Source: Bernardetiaceae bacterium (GTDB lineage Bacteria > Bacteroidota > Bacteroidia > Cytophagales > Thermoflexibacteraceae). From it: DNA of 64,000 nucleotides. Made by a program: the position numbers and the translations under genes. Where the stretch lies: positions 1 to 64,000 of the forward strand of contig JANWVT010000008.1 in NCBI GenBank assembly GCA_025056255.1. Direction: 5' to 3'. Shown here piece by piece: positions 16,433 to 24,849 of the stretch. Each line of letters opens with the position of its first letter. Positions within the stretch are counted from its first letter, which is position 1. Under the pieces are notes generated by a model. The model was not told the DNA's origin and did no database searches. It was given only the letters and a program-made list of their open reading frames with translations.

Positions 16433-17713
16433 TTAAATGGGTTTTCGCAATACCAATTGTGTAGTAATAATTTGTGTACCCCGCCGAACGCTAATGCTAA
16501 TTTTACGTCCGGGTTTACTTTGAAACAATGCCATAATTTCTGTCAGTCGGAAAGAGAAAGCGCTCCTTCGATTAATGTGCAAAATTTCGTCTCCGGGCAA
16601 TAGCCCTGCCTCAGCAGCGGGGGAGTGAGGGCTTACTTCCGAAATAGTAAACAGCGGTAGCCCGGGAATGGGCGTAATTACCTCCATGCCGCTCAAATTG
16701 TAATGAAAGGGTTCTTTGAAAAAAGAATTTGGTTTTAAGTAGATTCTACCGCCTTCATAGTCCATCCAAACGCGGAAACGCTTCAATACATCGGCACCCA
16801 GCTGCCCATTACGTTGCTTGCTGCCGGCAAACATTCCCAAAGATGCCGAGTCGGGAAAGGATGCAGTAACATTTTTCAGCACATATTTTCCTATTTCCAA
16901 CGATTCGATGCGTCCCAGTTTGCCGTGTATGTCGCCGCTAAGCCCTTGCCCTAAATAGGCTTCTATGTATTGGGTAGGGTAGTGGATATCTGGATGAGAC
17001 AGCACGTCTAATGAAACGGCGCTACTGGCACCGGTGTCTATCAACAAACGAACTTTGGCGCGCTTGCCGTTGCATTGCTTTACGTAGCACTCCACATAAG
17101 GTTTTCCATCAACAATCTCCATGGGCAGCGAGTATCCGCGCAATTTCTTGCGATAGTACTGCGGGCGATGTAAAACAAGCCGGCGGGTCTCGTAGTCAAT
17201 TTCAACAATGAAATCTTTGAAAAAATCATACCCAATGATGCCATTTACGTACATGCCCAATTTTTTAGAGAGCATGAAAACGTCTTGTAACAAAATGAGC
17301 AAGTCATGATTGCGGGCACTCAACTGGGGCGTAAAAGCAAACACATTGCCATAGGAAAGCAGCGCCTCTAAGTCATCGCCAGCTCCTAATCCGCGAATCT
17401 TAATTTTGCGAGCGTTGGAAAATTGCAGTGAATCGCTCACATTCAGCGAAGTAATCAAAGGCGTTTTAACGCCAGTATCTACAATAAATCGCAGGCTATC
17501 TGAGCCGTTGATGGAAACAGGGATAATCATTAAGTTGTTTGCCAGCCTGAAAGGAATGGTTACGGATTTTGCTTTCGGATGCATCCAGTACACATTGCGC
17601 ATAAATATTGGCTGTTCGGTGTGTACCTGCGGATGCCACGAGCGACAACCCGAGCAAATCAGCATAAACAAAACTCCTACTGTAATATGCAGCAATAGTT
17701 GGAACATATTCAC
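16433..17713 (-). CDS. Lipoprotein aspartyl protease with two retropepsin-like lobes and PDZ domain
   Basis: The 426-residue protein begins with a lipoprotein signal (LICSGC, Cys23). Two retroviral-type active sites follow: VDTG at D79 and IDTG at D226, the second in the classic form LLIDTGASS. A PDZ domain occupies about 350-420 (ISEVSPHSPAAEAGLLPGDE then ILHINR). Such two-lobed aspartyl protease family proteins with PDZ are known in Bacteroidetes, but substrates are not established. The first lobe reads DTGVKTP rather than DTGAS, so it may be weaker or structural. It is alone on its strand. Confidence 0.83.
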   Translation of the reverse strand: MNMFQLLLHITVGVLFMLICSGCRSWHPQVHTEQPIFMRNVYWMHPKAKSVTIPFRLANNLMIIPVSINGSDSLRFIVDTGVKTPLITSLNVSDSLQFSNARKIKIRGLGAGDDLEALLSYGNVFAFTPQLSARNHDLLILLQDVFMLSKKLGMYVNGIIGYDFFKDFIVEIDYETRRLVLHRPQYYRKKLRGYSLPMEIVDGKPYVECYVKQCNGKRAKVRLLIDTGASSAVSLDVLSHPDIHYPTQYIEAYLGQGLSGDIHGKLGRIESLEIGKYVLKNVTASFPDSASLGMFAGSKQRNGQLGADVLKRFRVWMDYEGGRIYLKPNSFFKEPFHYNLSGMEVITPIPGLPLFTISEVSPHSPAAEAGLLPGDEILHINRRSAFSFRLTEIMALFQSKPGRKISISVRRGTQIITTQLVLRKPI

Positions 17714-17846
17714 ATTTCATTCACACAACCTATAACAACATTTACCCGTAGGCGGTTTAAACGAGGCTTAACCGCTTTTTCATAATAGCTTTGCAGTGCT
17801 TGCTATTTGCTGCTGGTTGGAATAGCAATAGTTAATTTCATAAAAA

Positions 17847-18524
17847 ATGAGCATAGATACAAGTCCCTGCCGAACTGAGCAAGAGTTGATAGAACGCTAT
17901 GGCGCTGTTGGGTTAGAAAAACAAATGGTGCTATATTCATTTATTGGTCAGCAGCCTTGGCATATCAACGCAGAGGGCTCGCACATTATTTTCGGCAATA
18001 GCCTGATATGCCCCATACAGGTTATTGGTACTTACATTCCCGACTCGCAAGCATGGTTATATGCTTGGGCAAACGATGGTATTCGTTTTCCTTCTTTGGT
18101 GCTTTCGCATGCTCGCCAGTTAAAGGAATACGGTGAAAAATACCAAAATGACTTTTTGCGCTATCATGGCTTTCAAGCCAACCAAGCTGATGTGCATAAA
18201 TTAGGGCTGATAGCCTCGGGCATGTTTCAAGCGTCGGGCTATTTTTTAGCAAACCTGAGCGATGTTGTTTTATTGCTCACCCTATATAATGCCCAAATAC
18301 CCAACCGCATCAAAGATGACCTCGGTGCTATACCCGATGTTTTCCCTGCTATCTGCAATCTGTATCCTATGAATCAGTACAAGGCTTTTGTGCAGTATCT
18401 GATAGCCAAAGGCATTGCCTACACTCAGACAGAAGATACTGTTGTTGCTACTAAAAACGACGCCACCATAGTGGGCAAATTTGACCAATCAGGACGCATG
18501 CTTCACTTAGAGGCAAAAATTTAA
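17847..18524 (+). CDS. DUF6882 domain protein
   Basis: The 225-residue protein matches the DUF6882 pattern. INAEGSHIIFGNSLICPIQV is followed by IGTYIPDSQAWLYAWAN, where the family keeps a Trp-rich W-x-W-a-W-A-N stretch. No signal peptide or membrane helix is seen. The function is unknown; the family is seen near immunity-type and stress genes in some genomes, but no toxin partner is next to it here. The following comEC gene starts 42 bases downstream, past a small inverted repeat AATGCAC/GTGCATT (18543-18562). Confidence 0.65.
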   Translation: MSIDTSPCRTEQELIERYGAVGLEKQMVLYSFIGQQPWHINAEGSHIIFGNSLICPIQVIGTYIPDSQAWLYAWANDGIRFPSLVLSHARQLKEYGEKYQNDFLRYHGFQANQADVHKLGLIASGMFQASGYFLANLSDVVLLLTLYNAQIPNRIKDDLGAIPDVFPAICNLYPMNQYKAFVQYLIAKGIAYTQTEDTVVATKNDATIVGKFDQSGRMLHLEAKI

Positions 18525-18566
18525 TTGGCAAGTTTGTAAATTAATGCACCTTATAGTGCATTTAGC

Positions 18567-20690
18567 ATGCTTGTTAAAAGCTATTGGGAGCAGTTTCCCT
18601 TTCTAAGAGTAGCCATAGTGATGGTGGCGGGGATGGTTGCAGTGCGGTTTTGTCAGGGGGGAATAGTATTCTATGCTCTTGGGTTTGCCCTATCCGTTGG
18701 CAGCTATTGGTGGTTACAGGCACGGCTGAACAAACAGCGGACAACAGATGTAAAGTTGTACATACCGCTTGTAGTTTGTTCTTATGTTGCATTTTTCTCA
18801 TTTGGCGCATGGCGCATGTGGCAGGCTATGCCAAAGAAATATCTGAGCTTATATGCTCCCGACAGCCTTGTGCGCGCTTATGAAGCCGTTGTCAATACCC
18901 CTGTTAAGCGAAATGCCAAAGGTAACTACAGTTGCACTGTTCAACTTACGCGTATCAAAACCGCCCAAGGTTGGTTACCTGCTAATGCACAGGTTCAGCT
19001 TTTTGTACAGCCAGATAGCTTGCGCAACATTGCTTATGCCGACCGGCTACTGATTAGTGGAACTCCACAACAGATTGCACCTCCTAAAAATCCAGACGGA
19101 TTTAACTATCAGCAAATGATGCGCAACAAAGGCATTGCCTATCAGCATTTTGTATCGCCTCATCAGTGGCAAAAAGTAGATGCAGTAGGTTTTTCCATTC
19201 GCAAATGGGCATTGCAGCTTCAACAGTGGGCAGACCAAACAATTGAAAGCGCTGTGCAAAGCCCATTAGAAGCCGGTTTAGCCTCAGCACTTATTATTGG
19301 GTTGAAAGACGAGTTAGACGATACGTTGCTGCGTGCTTATTCTGCAACAGGCATTATGCACGTATTGGCAGTTTCAGGATTGCATGTAGGTATTTTATTT
19401 GCGGTTATTGGCTTTCTGTTCGGCTCATGGCAGCATCATCGGCGCGGTAAATTTGTTTTTGTTGGCATTGTGCTAACGGTTTTGTGGGGCTATGCACTTA
19501 TAACAGGTCTTTCTCCATCGGTGATGCGGGCAGCGTTGATGTTTTCTTTGCTCAATTTGGGGCAGTTGTTCCAACGGCGCAACTCTTCGTTTAATACGTT
19601 GGCTTTTTCTGCGGTTGTTTTGTTAGCATACGACCCCCTCATGCTATTTCAAGTGGGCTTTCAGCTTTCTTACATGGCTGTGGCTGGTATCATGTACTTT
19701 TACCCAAAATTTTATGCACTTTGGGAAACGCGCTATTGGCTGGCAGATAAAGTTTGGCAAATTGTATGTGTTTCGGCAGCAGCACAACTTGCCACTTTTC
19801 CCTTAGGTGTGTATTACTTTCATCAGTTTCCCACTTATTTTCTGTTGTCGAACTTATTTGCTGTTCCGCTGGCATTTTTCATTTTGAGCAGTGGATTAGT
19901 CGTTTTAGTGCTTTCTTGGAACAATTGGCTGACTCAACTTGCCGGCAAGCTGCTCAAAGAGTTAGTAGAGTTGAATAATTATTTAGCGTTTGCTGTCGAA
20001 TCTTTACCCAGTTCTGCTATCCACTCGCTACATTTTACAGCAATAGAGGTAGCGGCTGTGTATGGCATTATCATATGTTTGGCTGCCTTTTTGGCAGTTC
20101 GGCAAAAGCTGTGGCTGATAGCAGCATTAGGGTGTTCTCTACTTTTCAGTATTGTTAACCTCTGGGAGCAATGGCAACAAGCTCGGCAACAATTAGTAGG
20201 AGTATTTCATACTTCCAAGTACTCTTCTCTGCTCTGGATAGAGGGCAAGCAGAGTTTTCTGTTAGCAGATAGCGCATTATTACAACAGCCGCAGCAGATT
20301 CGGTCTGTATTTGCTGACTTTTTGCTGAAAAGGGGTATCGATTGGGAACAAATGCCTGTATTGACACCTGATAAGGCGGAAGTTTTCTTGGCTGCACGTC
20401 CCATAACTGGAGGTATGCTTTACCGAAGAAATGGTATTACAGTTTGCTACCTGTACCAACGCGTCCGTCGCCTGCCACCGTTGCCTGCTTGTGATGTGCT
20501 GCTGATAGCTAATAACGCTTTGCAAGCAGCAGGGTGGTTGCCACAAGCAGTATCAAACAAGATACAGCACATAGTCGTAGACGGTAGCAATAGTTTCTAC
20601 AATGCTCGCCAAATTAAACAGCGAGCAGCTCAGTTAGGTTTGCCTTGCCATGCGGTTGGTATAGATGGTGCTTTTGTGAGGCATTATTAG
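18567..20690 (+). CDS. comEC: ComEC/Rec2 family DNA-uptake channel protein
   Basis: ComEC forms the inner-membrane channel for single-stranded DNA in natural transformation. The 707-residue protein has the DUF4131 region with N-terminal helices, the OB-like soluble part (about 90-210) and the Competence domain (about 230-510). In the last, VLAVSGLHVGILFAVIGF and ALITGLSPSVMRAALMF are diagnostic. The C-terminal 150 residues look like a decayed beta-lactamase-fold domain: DVLLIANN and a GLPCHAVGIDGAF segment remain, but the metal-binding HxHxDH is absent. Metal-dependent nuclease activity is therefore unlikely in this protein. Confidence 0.88.
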   Translation: MLVKSYWEQFPFLRVAIVMVAGMVAVRFCQGGIVFYALGFALSVGSYWWLQARLNKQRTTDVKLYIPLVVCSYVAFFSFGAWRMWQAMPKKYLSLYAPDSLVRAYEAVVNTPVKRNAKGNYSCTVQLTRIKTAQGWLPANAQVQLFVQPDSLRNIAYADRLLISGTPQQIAPPKNPDGFNYQQMMRNKGIAYQHFVSPHQWQKVDAVGFSIRKWALQLQQWADQTIESAVQSPLEAGLASALIIGLKDELDDTLLRAYSATGIMHVLAVSGLHVGILFAVIGFLFGSWQHHRRGKFVFVGIVLTVLWGYALITGLSPSVMRAALMFSLLNLGQLFQRRNSSFNTLAFSAVVLLAYDPLMLFQVGFQLSYMAVAGIMYFYPKFYALWETRYWLADKVWQIVCVSAAAQLATFPLGVYYFHQFPTYFLLSNLFAVPLAFFILSSGLVVLVLSWNNWLTQLAGKLLKELVELNNYLAFAVESLPSSAIHSLHFTAIEVAAVYGIIICLAAFLAVRQKLWLIAALGCSLLFSIVNLWEQWQQARQQLVGVFHTSKYSSLLWIEGKQSFLLADSALLQQPQQIRSVFADFLLKRGIDWEQMPVLTPDKAEVFLAARPITGGMLYRRNGITVCYLYQRVRRLPPLPACDVLLIANNALQAAGWLPQAVSNKIQHIVVDGSNSFYNARQIKQRAAQLGLPCHAVGIDGAFVRHY

Positions 20691-21016
20691 CCCTAACGCG
20701 AAGTTATTCGTTAAGTGTTGTAAGGAGCACGCTTGTTTGCCGCTACTTGTGTTTGTATGAACAATTTAATGGCTGGCATGATATCTATGCATATGCAATA
20801 CCTACGAACCCCAAAAGTCGCCCAAATATGCAATTCTGTGCCGTTGTATGTGCTTGCAGGTAGGTTGCTTGGGGGGATGAACAACAGCGACGTGCAACGG
20901 CGACGTGCAACAGCGGCGTGCAACGGCAGCGTGCAACGGCAGCGTGCAACGGCAGCGTGCAACGGCATTTTAAAATGCTTCATCACATCTGTTGCGTTAA
21001 GTTGTGTAGTTGCTTA
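20691..21016. other. Convergent intergenic region with the longest 13-bp repeat cluster
   Basis: 326 bases between comEC (plus) and rqcH (minus). Most of the second half is repeat site 3. No coding function is supported; open frames through the repeat exist on both strands only because it is GC-rich and stop-free. Confidence 0.5.
20877..20985 (+). repeat. Dispersed 13-bp tandem repeat family, site 3 (six units)
   Basis: After ATGAACAACAGC come six 13-base units: GACGTGCAACGGC (20889), GACGTGCAACAGC (20902), GGCGTGCAACGGC (20915) and three identical AGCGTGCAACGGC (20928, 20941, 20954). They run into a perfect palindrome GCATTTTAAAATGC (20965-20978) and then ATGCTTCATC, also found after site 1. 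The identical terminal units suggest recent slippage. Confidence 0.75.
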
Positions 21017-22570
21017 CTACACTTCGGCGGCAGGTTCTACCAGTAGCACTTGTTCTCTCTCTACTACTACCGCTCCCTCAGGCATTCCTTTAGGTTTGCG
21101 CACATATTTTTTGGGTGTGTAAATAACTGGGCAGAGAGTTTCATGTCGCCTTTTAGAGTACCAAGCTGCTAATTGTGCTGCTTTTTCTATTACTTGGGGC
21201 GGAAAGGGTTTTCCCGGCTTGTACTTGAGAATTACATGTGAGCCGCTTGCATCGCGGGCATGGAGCCAGAGGTCTTCTTTGTAAGTATATTTTTGGGTGA
21301 GCAGGTCGTTGCTGCGGGCATTTTTACCAATCCACACTTCAAAGCCGTCAATTTCCATGCGGCGGAAAGGCAATTCGGGTGGAGCAGCCGTTATGTTGGT
21401 TATTAGCCCTTCGGTTTTCAGGTAGCGTCGTAAGTCTTTCAAACGTTGCTGTTTGGCAACTTCTGCTATTTGGCGGTTAATTTTCTGGAGTTCTTTCTGT
21501 TTGGCGGCAATGGCTTCTCGCTGTTTTTCAATTTCAATTTTATGGTTCTTAGCTTTGCGATAATATACCTCAGCATTTTTTTGTGCGGTCAGGGTTTCTT
21601 TCAGTTTAATTTCAGTGTAGGTATTGTGGTAAAAATCAAACAAGCGCACCGAGCTTGCACGCGGTGGTATTGTGTGCAAATTTGCCATTAAAATGTTAGC
21701 TATTTCTTCATAGCGGTTTTCGCCCTCTAGTGCAACAAGTTTTTCTTCTGCTTGCCTAATAAATCGCTCGGTTCGATGTTTTTGTTTTTCTAACTGGCGA
21801 ATGGCTTCTGCTTTTTCATGTTCGAAGTAGTAGAGCCGCGAGAAAGTATAATGATATTCGTTTAGAGCTGCTAGTAGGTCTGTGCTGCAATAAACATCGT
21901 TTTTTGATGGAAAAACCGAAAAAGAAGCTTTTCCGCCTTCGGTAGCTATGTAAAATTGGGGGTTCTGCAAATATGCCAATAAGCCTTGAATAGCTTCCCA
22001 CTGCGCTTCTTTATTATTGCCAGCTTGTTCTATGATGGCTATCATGCGGCGGTCGAAAGTAGGAAAAGTAGCTTGTAAGCCATTGGCAAAAAAGGCTTCA
22101 CGGCTCTGGTTGAGGGGGCGGTCTAAGGTTTCTAAGCGCAGCAGGCGGTCTTTTTCTTGCTTATTGTGAAAAAGTTCTTCTGCCTGCAAGTCTCCTGTTG
22201 GGTTGGGTTCAAACAAAATAATGTTGGAGCGCTGCCCATGCATTTTGAAAAGCAGCACTTTGTCAGTCTCGAAGTGAACAGAAAAGCATCGTTCATTTAG
22301 GTACTGTCGCACAGCAAGCACACGGCAGCCCAGAGCAGGGCGGAACAGCTCGATGCTATTCTGGCGTGCACGGCTCACTTCTTCGGGGAAACTCAAATAG
22401 CACGCCTCAGGGTTGAGGTTGGCACGGATGTAAAATTGCTGGTTTTCGTTAGCAAAGCCTAGTATTAATTCATCTTTCAGTTGGCTGAAACAGGTAACCA
22501 ACGACAACCCCATTAGCTTTTCAGCCAATTGTTGGGTTAGTAGTTGCAGAACATAGTAGTTGTTGTGCAT
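21017..22570 (-). CDS. rqcH: NFACT-family ribosome quality control protein RqcH
   Basis: RqcH binds stalled 60S-like 50S-peptidyl-tRNA complexes and adds alanine tails to the nascent chain. The 517-residue protein has the NFACT-N domain (about 1-190), a long coiled-coil arm (about 245-390, very rich in Lys/Glu/Gln) and the C-terminal NFACT-R domain, with KYTYKEDLWLHARDASGSHV around 440. I start at the ATG at 22570, not the TTG one codon earlier. It lies 69 bases after gldC on the same strand. Older annotation calls this family fibronectin-binding protein. Confidence 0.87.
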   Translation of the reverse strand: MHNNYYVLQLLTQQLAEKLMGLSLVTCFSQLKDELILGFANENQQFYIRANLNPEACYLSFPEEVSRARQNSIELFRPALGCRVLAVRQYLNERCFSVHFETDKVLLFKMHGQRSNIILFEPNPTGDLQAEELFHNKQEKDRLLRLETLDRPLNQSREAFFANGLQATFPTFDRRMIAIIEQAGNNKEAQWEAIQGLLAYLQNPQFYIATEGGKASFSVFPSKNDVYCSTDLLAALNEYHYTFSRLYYFEHEKAEAIRQLEKQKHRTERFIRQAEEKLVALEGENRYEEIANILMANLHTIPPRASSVRLFDFYHNTYTEIKLKETLTAQKNAEVYYRKAKNHKIEIEKQREAIAAKQKELQKINRQIAEVAKQQRLKDLRRYLKTEGLITNITAAPPELPFRRMEIDGFEVWIGKNARSNDLLTQKYTYKEDLWLHARDASGSHVILKYKPGKPFPPQVIEKAAQLAAWYSKRRHETLCPVIYTPKKYVRKPKGMPEGAVVVEREQVLLVEPAAEV

Positions 22571-22639
22571 CAAAACTTTGCTGTCTGTTTCTGACTTTGT
22601 GTTTTGATAAGTGGCAATGCAAGTAGCTACTGAAACGGT

Positions 22640-22978
22640 TTATTTGGCGCTGTGCATTTCTTTGATGTGGCGGAAGAGCTTGCGCGCAAGTTCTTCCATG
22701 TAGGCAGCCATTACCTCGTCGTCGGTGGCTGTGCGCACAGTTTCTGCCATGCCCATGATGGTATCGGCAATGCAGCGCTTCATTTCATCTACGGGCAGGT
22801 CTTTTGCCCATAGGTCTATGCGCATGGTTTCTTTACGGCGGTGATCCCATATGGAAAGGTTAATGGCTTTGGTTTCTTCTAAGCCGCCTGTAGGGCTATC
22901 GGTTGCCGACCAGAAGATTTTATCGGGAACGTTTTGCTCGTCTAACTCTATGGAAAGGCGGATTTCTGCATGTCTCAT
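22640..22978 (-). CDS. gldC: Gliding motility protein GldC
   Basis: The 112-residue protein matches GldC, a small cytoplasmic protein needed for efficient gliding in Flavobacterium johnsoniae. The patterns IRLSIELDEQNVPDKI, WSATDSPTGG and WDHRRKETMRIDLWAKDLPV are typical. GldC is also found in non-gliding Bacteroidetes, so gliding cannot be concluded from it alone. It is nine bases downstream of yidC and pyrG lies just beyond, an order often kept in the phylum. The core secretion genes gldKLMN are not in this window. Confidence 0.92.
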   Translation of the reverse strand: MRHAEIRLSIELDEQNVPDKIFWSATDSPTGGLEETKAINLSIWDHRRKETMRIDLWAKDLPVDEMKRCIADTIMGMAETVRTATDDEVMAAYMEELARKLFRHIKEMHSAK

Positions 22979-22987
22979 AGCAGCCGT

Positions 22988-24811
22988 TTACTTCTTTTTG
23001 TTTTTATTTTTTCTTGCTTCTTCTTGCGCTTTGAGGGCTTCTTCTAAGCGTTGCTGAAAGCCCGATTTCTTGCGGTTAGGGTCGTTAAATCGCTTGCGGT
23101 TTTCTTCCAGTTTTGCCCTTATTTTGGCTTCATCTACAAAACTGCGGATGCTGAGCTGTTGAATGATGGTGATGATGTTAGAAATGAAGTAGTAGTAAGT
23201 TAAGCCTGCTGAAAAGGAGTTTAACACGAACACGAAAATGATAGGCATCAGGTAAGACACAATCTTCATGTTCGGGTCTATGTTGGGAGAAAGTTGGTTG
23301 TTGTAATACGTATATGCTATGGTAGAAAGGGTCATCAGGATAGTAAATAGGCTCACATGGTCGCCGTAGAAAGGAATGTGAAATGGCAAATCCAAAATAG
23401 AGTCGTATGAGGAAAGGTCGTCTGCCCATAAGAATGTTTTTTGCCGCAGTTGAATAGCATTGGGGAAAAAGTTGAACATAGCCAGTAAAACGGGCAGTTG
23501 CAACAATACTGGTATGCAGCCACTCAGTGGGTTAACACCAAATTGGGAGTAAAGTTTCATTTGTTCTTGTTGGAAGCGCTGCATGTCGTCGCCGTACTGG
23601 GCTTTCAGTTGGTCTAATTCGGGTTTGAGCACACGCATTTTCGCCATAGACTGGTAGGAGCGATAGACCAGCGGAAACAGTGCTGTTTTGACAATGAGCA
23701 CCAAAAGCAAGATAACAATGCCGTAGTTGTCCGATACTTTTTCTAACAACTCAAACAAGGGCATGATGATGTAGCGGTTGACGGTGCTAAAAATTGCCCA
23801 CCCTAAGTAAACGTTTTCTTCAAACCCGGGTGCTACTTTCTCAGCAATGCGGAAGTCGTTAGGTCCGTAGAAGAAACGGATGTCTTTGCTGTCGTCTTTC
23901 AGGTCGTCTAAGGGAATGCTGACCTGCATACTGAGTTGTTTTACTTCTTTGGTTGGCATGGTAGGCGGGTTGCTGCGCACCACTACCTCAGAAAAAGATG
24001 CGTTGGTTATTAGAGCGGTGTTGAAAAATTTTTGTTTCAAGGCTATCCACCGTACGGGTTCTGTGGCGCGTTCTTCTTGCGGTTCGTTAGCTGTTTCTGA
24101 GAGCTTTTCCATGCCACTGTTCACTTGGTAGTAGTTAACTGTGGCAGTTGCGCGTATTTGTTCAATATCTTTTTCTTGTTGTTTGAGGCGGTCAGTCCAA
24201 TCGAAACGCACAAGGCGGTTAGCGAGCAGATTGCCTAAGGCGTCGGCATTTAGTCGCCAGCTAACAACAAATCCTTCTGGGGGGAGCGTATAGCGCTGTT
24301 CAATATAGCGTATGCTGTCTAAGTAGGCACGAAAAACAACTTGGTTATCGTTTTTTTGGGCGATAGCGTAATAAAGTTGGTGTGCGTCTATTTCGCCCAG
24401 AGTAGTAGTCATTTTAGCTGTTGTTCGGCTGCTAAGCTCATCAATTAAAATAAGTGGTGTTTTTTGGTAGGTCACATAATTTTTTAGCAGCACTTGTTTT
24501 ATCCGTCCTCCTTTGGTAGTAAAAGTGATGCGAACGTCTGGATTTTCTAAAACTACGTCTTGGGCTTCGCCTTTCATAACAGGGGCGAAAATGCCGTACT
24601 TGCGATTGAAGATGGAGTCGGGCAGTGCCATTGCCTCTGCCTCTGGGTTGGCGGGTTTCAACAGCTCGGGTTGAGGAGTTGCCTGTTGTACAGCTTGCGT
24701 ACTGTCTGCTGCTGCCTGCTTAGGTGCCTGAGGTCCTTCGCTAAAAAAGGTTAGGTATGTTAGCAGCATGATAGAGATAAGCACAATGCCAATAATTGAG
24801 TTTCTATCCAT
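22988..24811 (-). CDS. yidC: Membrane protein insertase YidC
   Basis: YidC inserts membrane proteins with or without SecYEG. The 607-residue protein has an N-terminal helix (5-21), a large periplasmic P1 domain (about 70-340) and the Oxa1-like core. YGIVILLLVLIVKTALFPL marks the first core helix, with the hydrophilic-groove arginine supplied by YRSYQSMAKM. The C-terminal tail is basic and rich in Lys/Arg, as expected for ribosome contact. It lies between pyrG and gldC on the same strand. Confidence 0.95.
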   Translation of the reverse strand: MDRNSIIGIVLISIMLLTYLTFFSEGPQAPKQAAADSTQAVQQATPQPELLKPANPEAEAMALPDSIFNRKYGIFAPVMKGEAQDVVLENPDVRITFTTKGGRIKQVLLKNYVTYQKTPLILIDELSSRTTAKMTTTLGEIDAHQLYYAIAQKNDNQVVFRAYLDSIRYIEQRYTLPPEGFVVSWRLNADALGNLLANRLVRFDWTDRLKQQEKDIEQIRATATVNYYQVNSGMEKLSETANEPQEERATEPVRWIALKQKFFNTALITNASFSEVVVRSNPPTMPTKEVKQLSMQVSIPLDDLKDDSKDIRFFYGPNDFRIAEKVAPGFEENVYLGWAIFSTVNRYIIMPLFELLEKVSDNYGIVILLLVLIVKTALFPLVYRSYQSMAKMRVLKPELDQLKAQYGDDMQRFQQEQMKLYSQFGVNPLSGCIPVLLQLPVLLAMFNFFPNAIQLRQKTFLWADDLSSYDSILDLPFHIPFYGDHVSLFTILMTLSTIAYTYYNNQLSPNIDPNMKIVSYLMPIIFVFVLNSFSAGLTYYYFISNIITIIQQLSIRSFVDEAKIRAKLEENRKRFNDPNRKKSGFQQRLEEALKAQEEARKNKNKKK

Positions 24812-24849
24812 GATGATTAATTTATTCTTGAATCTCGAGATGTTACAAT

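Noticed and set aside
17847-18524. Immunity protein of a contact-dependent or polymorphic toxin system
   Set aside because: DUF6882 can occur in such settings, but no toxin, Rhs or secretion gene is nearby.
9348-20985. CRISPR array
   Set aside because: Units are 13 bases, directly joined, with no spacers and no cas genes.
20711-21122. Open frames on both strands through the 13-bp repeats, with Arg/Cys-rich or MNNSDVQRRRATA-like products
   Set aside because: The 13-base period shifts frame with each unit; the frames are open because the unit has no stop codon. Similar peptides at 9350 and 10340 come from the same repeat.
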